A stretch of DNA of 42,323 nucleotides from Pleurobrachia bachei (lineage: Eukaryota > Ctenophora > Tentaculata > Cydippida > Pleurobrachiidae): assembly GCA_000695325.1 (NCBI GenBank), contig AVPN01000101.1, positions 59,430-101,752 of the forward strand, in the 5' to 3' direction. Shown piece by piece: positions 39,076 to 42,323 of this stretch. The first letter of the stretch is position 1. Each line of letters opens with the position of its first letter. The position numbers were made by a program, and so were the translations under genes. The notes under the pieces are model-generated. The model was given only the letters and a program-made list of their open reading frames with translations, ran no database searches and had not been told where the DNA came from.

Positions 39076-40476
39076 TTAACATCCATTCTCTCTCTCTATC
39101 TGAAAAACTGTCTGGCGGGGCCAGACCCCATTGAAATTGTATGAATTAATTACTGAACCTCTGTAGCTCTGTCGGATACTTAGGCGGTTTTTAGAAACAC
39201 TCGCTGCTGTCTTCATGGTTTTTAGAGTTCTAGAGCTCACCAGAAACAGGGGCACCACACATGAATTGAGATGAAATAAAAGCCTGACTACATAGTCAAG
39301 GCACATCAAGTATGGAGCTTTTAGGTTAGTTAGCAAATCAGGATCAGCTGTAAAGACGATAAACACGGCCAGAATTGGTAGGTAGGCCATAAAAAAGGAA
39401 CCTGAAGTTAGAGCAGTGACCAGCAAAGCCCCTCTTTGTAGTGTTTTTATTTCTGAGCTTGTCGAGATACCGTTATTCAGGTATTTGCTTAGAACACAGT
39501 ACGTTACCACCAGAACCCCATCGACAGCTAAACTCAACCCAAAGATCAGCCCGTAGAATAGAGAGAAGGACTCTCTGTACAGAGTTACACATCCGGTGAA
39601 CTCAGGGGGAGCCGTATATCTCGTGGAGACCATGCCTGTTAGTTGAGCAATGAAGGAGACAGACACAGAAAGGGTAAAAGTGGTCAAAATAATGCCTACT
39701 ATGAAGCTGCTCCGGGCCATCTTTTTGTAGAAAAACGGGGCTGCCACCGCTACACACCTGCAAATAAAATTAAAGAAGGCTTAAAATTTGTATACTTTTA
39801 GGAGCTAGGGTTTATGACTACATGGAGTAACACAGTACTGTACTAACCTGTAAGCGCAAGTAGAGCAGATGGCAAGTGACAGGGCTAGATGGATGGTATG
39901 GCTTGTGCCTATCTGGCACCGACACACCCACAGCGGCACCTCCACCCATAGGGTCACTGCCTCAGACAAACACACCAACAGATCCAATATACACAGACCC
40001 TGAACGGCCATTAAAAGCCCAAAAAAGGGATGTCCGTAGCGTAAAATGTTGAGGTACATCTTCATGCTTTTCACATTTACTGGACAGAAACACAAAAAGC
40101 ACAGAACATTGATTACAGTAAATACAGTTGGTATTTCATTACTTTGAAAATTAGCATCCGCAGAAGAGTCCCCTGACATTGTGTCCATGTTGAAATTCAA
40201 AGCTGGAAAGGTGTTGTTTGGTGATGTATCACCTAACAACTCGGTTGTTATAGCAACGAAGGACTCAGTTGTCATAGCAAGGAATGGCTGAGACTCGGTT
40301 GCCATGGCAACAAAGAGTTGAGACTCTGTAATTAGTGTATTTTTACCACTCTCAGTTATTGGATTTTTTGGTAGTAAATCAGGTATCCCCGGAAATACCA
40401 CCTCCTCTAACTTGATAGGTTCCTCTGTTATCGATACTGAATCGAATACAGCAAACTGCGGTAGCAGCTCCCCCAT
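39076..40476 (-). CDS. GPCR-like seven-helix protein, two exons
   Basis: Exon 1 is 39848-40476 and exon 2 is 39076-39757, joined in phase 2 to give 436 residues. The long N-terminus (~125 residues) is acidic, with a repeated ATESQPFLAMTTESF-type motif; no signal peptide is obvious. Helices: TVFTVINVLCFLCFCPV, FFGLLMAVQGLCILDLLVCL, LALSLAICSTCAYRCVAVAA (the DRY position reads AYR, and the intron falls exactly here), FIVGIILTTFTLSVSVSFIA, LFYGLIFGLSLAVDGVLVVT, LLVTALTSGSFFMAYLPILA and VVRLLFHLNSCVVPLFLVS, with NPxxY reduced to VPLFL. A divergent class A-like receptor is the best reading. It is convergent with the LRRK-like gene and not obviously close to the two nested GPCRs. Confidence 0.75.
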
Positions 40477-41196
40477 ATCCTAGAGGGGTTAATATTTTAA
40501 CAAAAATAGCCATTAAAATATCAGTAAATATCAGTGCCCCTTTTAGTTTTTGCCCAGATTCAAATCTGCAAAGCATGAAATTGTTTGAAATCTATAGGCA
40601 ATGTGTGATTTGGCTCATAAAACAAGCAAAAAAGCTGAACAAATCTCTATCCGCCATAGTAGCTAATTTCTTCGTAATCTTGCTGACTTCTTATATCGCT
40701 AAGAAGATTCTTGAAACAGACTCATTGTGATGCAAATCAAGACAATATATGAAACGCAGTGAAACTAAAGATCGTATCGCGGTGCACTTCAATTTTAGTG
40801 ACGAGAAGTGAATTAAAATTGCTGTGATTGGTAGCGCTAAATTGCAAAATAGTAAACTTCTTCTATACTTCCCTGCATGACCTTCGCATGACGCAAGACA
40901 AGTCTTTATAAGAAGTCTTTACGATTTCTTACGGAACAGTTTATAAGGGAGAATCTTTATCTATCGTGAAAAATAGTGGTTGATGAAAGGTATATTTTTC
41001 AAAGATAGGATAGGGAGAGGATCTTCAGCAATTCGCAACGGTGATGAACACCTTTGGAGAATTAACGCATGAGAAGTCTTTACGATTTCCTACAGAACAG
41101 CTAATATGGGCGAATCTTTATCTATGACGAAAAATAGTTTTTGAGCCTTTGAATAAATCTCAGCCATCGTAAGAGATCCTTTATAAAAACAAACTA

Positions 41197-41362
41197 CAGT
41201 CGGACCCCGATTTAGTGACATCCTCGGGGGATAGGGTTTTGGTCACTAAATCGGGGTGGGCACTAAATCGGGGTCCGTTAATTTCCTATATCGGGGGAAA
41301 TTTATCCTGTCACTAAATCGGGGTGTCACTAAATCGGGGGTCACTAAATAGGGGTCCGACTG
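41197..41362. mobile_element. 166-bp MITE with TA duplication (pogo/mariner-like)
   Basis: Ends CAGTCGGACCCCGATTTAGT and CTAAATAGGGGTCCGACTG are inverted and flanked by TA on both sides (41195-41196, 41363-41364). The interior is made of repeated CACTAAATCGGGG units in one orientation. The CAGT start and TA target fit pogo/Tigger-type Tc1/mariner elements. A second terminus is at 26985. Confidence 0.88.
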
Positions 41363-41475
41363 TATATATTCGCGACGGTGATTTTAAATGAGAATTGAGT
41401 AATATCTAGCGGGTGATCAGACCTTTCTGGGTGTCCTCCACGAACATAACTAAATAGCCTAAATAGATCTCCACT

Positions 41476-41597
41476 AAAGTGCGTTTCAAACGACCTGACC
41501 TGAGATTCCTGGAAATTCAGGATCTCTCTTAGCAAATACAACATGCAATGCTCCAATTTCCAGGAATCTCAGGTCAAGTCGTTTGAAACGCACTTTA
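41476..41597. mobile_element. 122-bp inverted-repeat element
   Basis: Arms of about 42 bp, AAAGTGCGTTTCAAACGACC ... and ... GTCGTTTGAAACGCACTTT, share CTGAGATTCCTGGAAATT and surround a ~38-bp centre. No clear target duplication is seen. Confidence 0.8.
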
Positions 41598-42323
41598 ACT
41601 AGGCCTTTTGAGTGTGAAAATTGGAGAGCTCTATTAATTTCGTCCACGAACTACAGAATTAGTCTTGGCTTTTTGTGCTTTGAGTAGGGTTTTAGAGATG
41701 TATTAGTTCCATACTAAAACCCCCATCCACGTGGTACAAGTCACGTGATTTCACGCCCCAATTTACACCCATATCTGTCCCACTAACCTAGCACTAAAAT
41801 ATCAACTAAACAGGCCGAGAATTTAACCATCCCAAAGGCTGTCTAAATTGAAACTAAATTTTACCATTTGGGAAATGCGTTCCCAAAATGTCCCCAAAAT
41901 GACCCCAAATGACCCAAAATAGCCAAAATGGCCACGGCTGTCTTTGACAAACATGTTTACATGATGAACTTGAGGTATTGAAATAAACAAAATCATTTTA
42001 ATCGCTCTCTATCTGTATCTCCCTCCTAGTAGGGTCGGTAGTGGGAAGTTGGGTCTGGAATTTCACATTTGACCTTCTGACGTGCTTAGGGACTCTATAA
42101 AAAGTCAAATGCACCATCCCGCAGGTCTTGACCACCCCCGGTTCATTAATTATTCACAATTATGTGATTTATTATGTCTCAGCCAATTAGCATGAATAAT
42201 AACAGTTCCTGGTCACTTAGAGTTTAGATTTTGATACCATATGATAGAGGACCACTAGATTAGTGGGCAAACAAAATTTCAGGTCGACTGGACTTTTGGT
42301 CGATGAGTTATAGCCGTTTTTCC

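Larger units (their letters stand above)
40477..42323. other. Gene-free right end with small elements
   Basis: No exon recognised. A ~70-bp block (GAAGTCTTTACGATTTC...GAATCTTTATCTATC/G) occurs at about 40911 and 41071. Two small elements are listed separately. From 41700 to the end I see only AT-rich DNA with a few short C-rich runs. Confidence 0.5.

Noticed and set aside
1-42323. tRNA, rRNA or other structured RNA genes
   Set aside because: I looked for cloverleaf-type and A/B-box-like patterns by eye and found none I could support.

Overview
The window is animal nuclear DNA. It has spliced genes with short GT-AG introns (often GTACGT or GTAAGT donors), metazoan-type families (LRRK-type Roco kinase, rhodopsin-like GPCRs, a TMEM60-like protein, a Ly6/three-finger membrane protein), many small non-autonomous transposons and two assembly gaps (14744-15105 and 27023-27858). 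A sponge or another early-branching invertebrate would fit. I cannot fix the species from sequence alone.

Layout. Positions 1-1500 are palindromic and tandem repeats. At 1612-2403 lie the last three exons of an unrecognised plus-strand gene. At 2927-3880 is a complete four-exon TMEM60-like gene. From 5006 to 37979 I read one very large plus-strand gene of about 48 exons that encodes a LRRK2-type protein of roughly 3,000 residues. Its order is an Arg/Ser-rich N-terminus, armadillo-type helices, an ankyrin region, an acidic linker, leucine-rich repeats, ROC GTPase, COR, an unexpected Ig-like block, protein kinase, and a C-terminal WD40-type region. Exon phases fit throughout except at a few damaged places, which are listed.

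Other genes sit inside introns of this LRRK gene. A minus-strand Ly6-like membrane protein gene lies at 12856-14052. A tandem segmental duplication (19229-23260 and 23348-26960) carries, in each copy, three LRRK exons, a minus-strand two-exon gene of unknown function and an intronless rhodopsin-type GPCR. Downstream, a convergent minus-strand GPCR gene lies at 39076-40476. The last 1.8 kb holds only small transposons and repeats.

Three things stand out. (1) Ig-like exons with symmetric phase-1 introns lie in frame between COR and the kinase. (2) Many introns of the LRRK gene contain tandem repeats whose unit includes the splice donor, or the acceptor plus the start of the exon. One donor was demonstrably duplicated as the 8-bp target site of a small hAT-like element. 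(3) The duplicated exon cassette cannot be spliced in series without a frameshift, so it is either a mutually exclusive choice or two haplotypes assembled in tandem. Several lesions (two in-frame TAG codons in an LRR exon, one frame slip in the kinase, no recognisable G3 motif, a lost donor, APE changed to ATN) mean the gene may be decaying or the assembly may carry errors.
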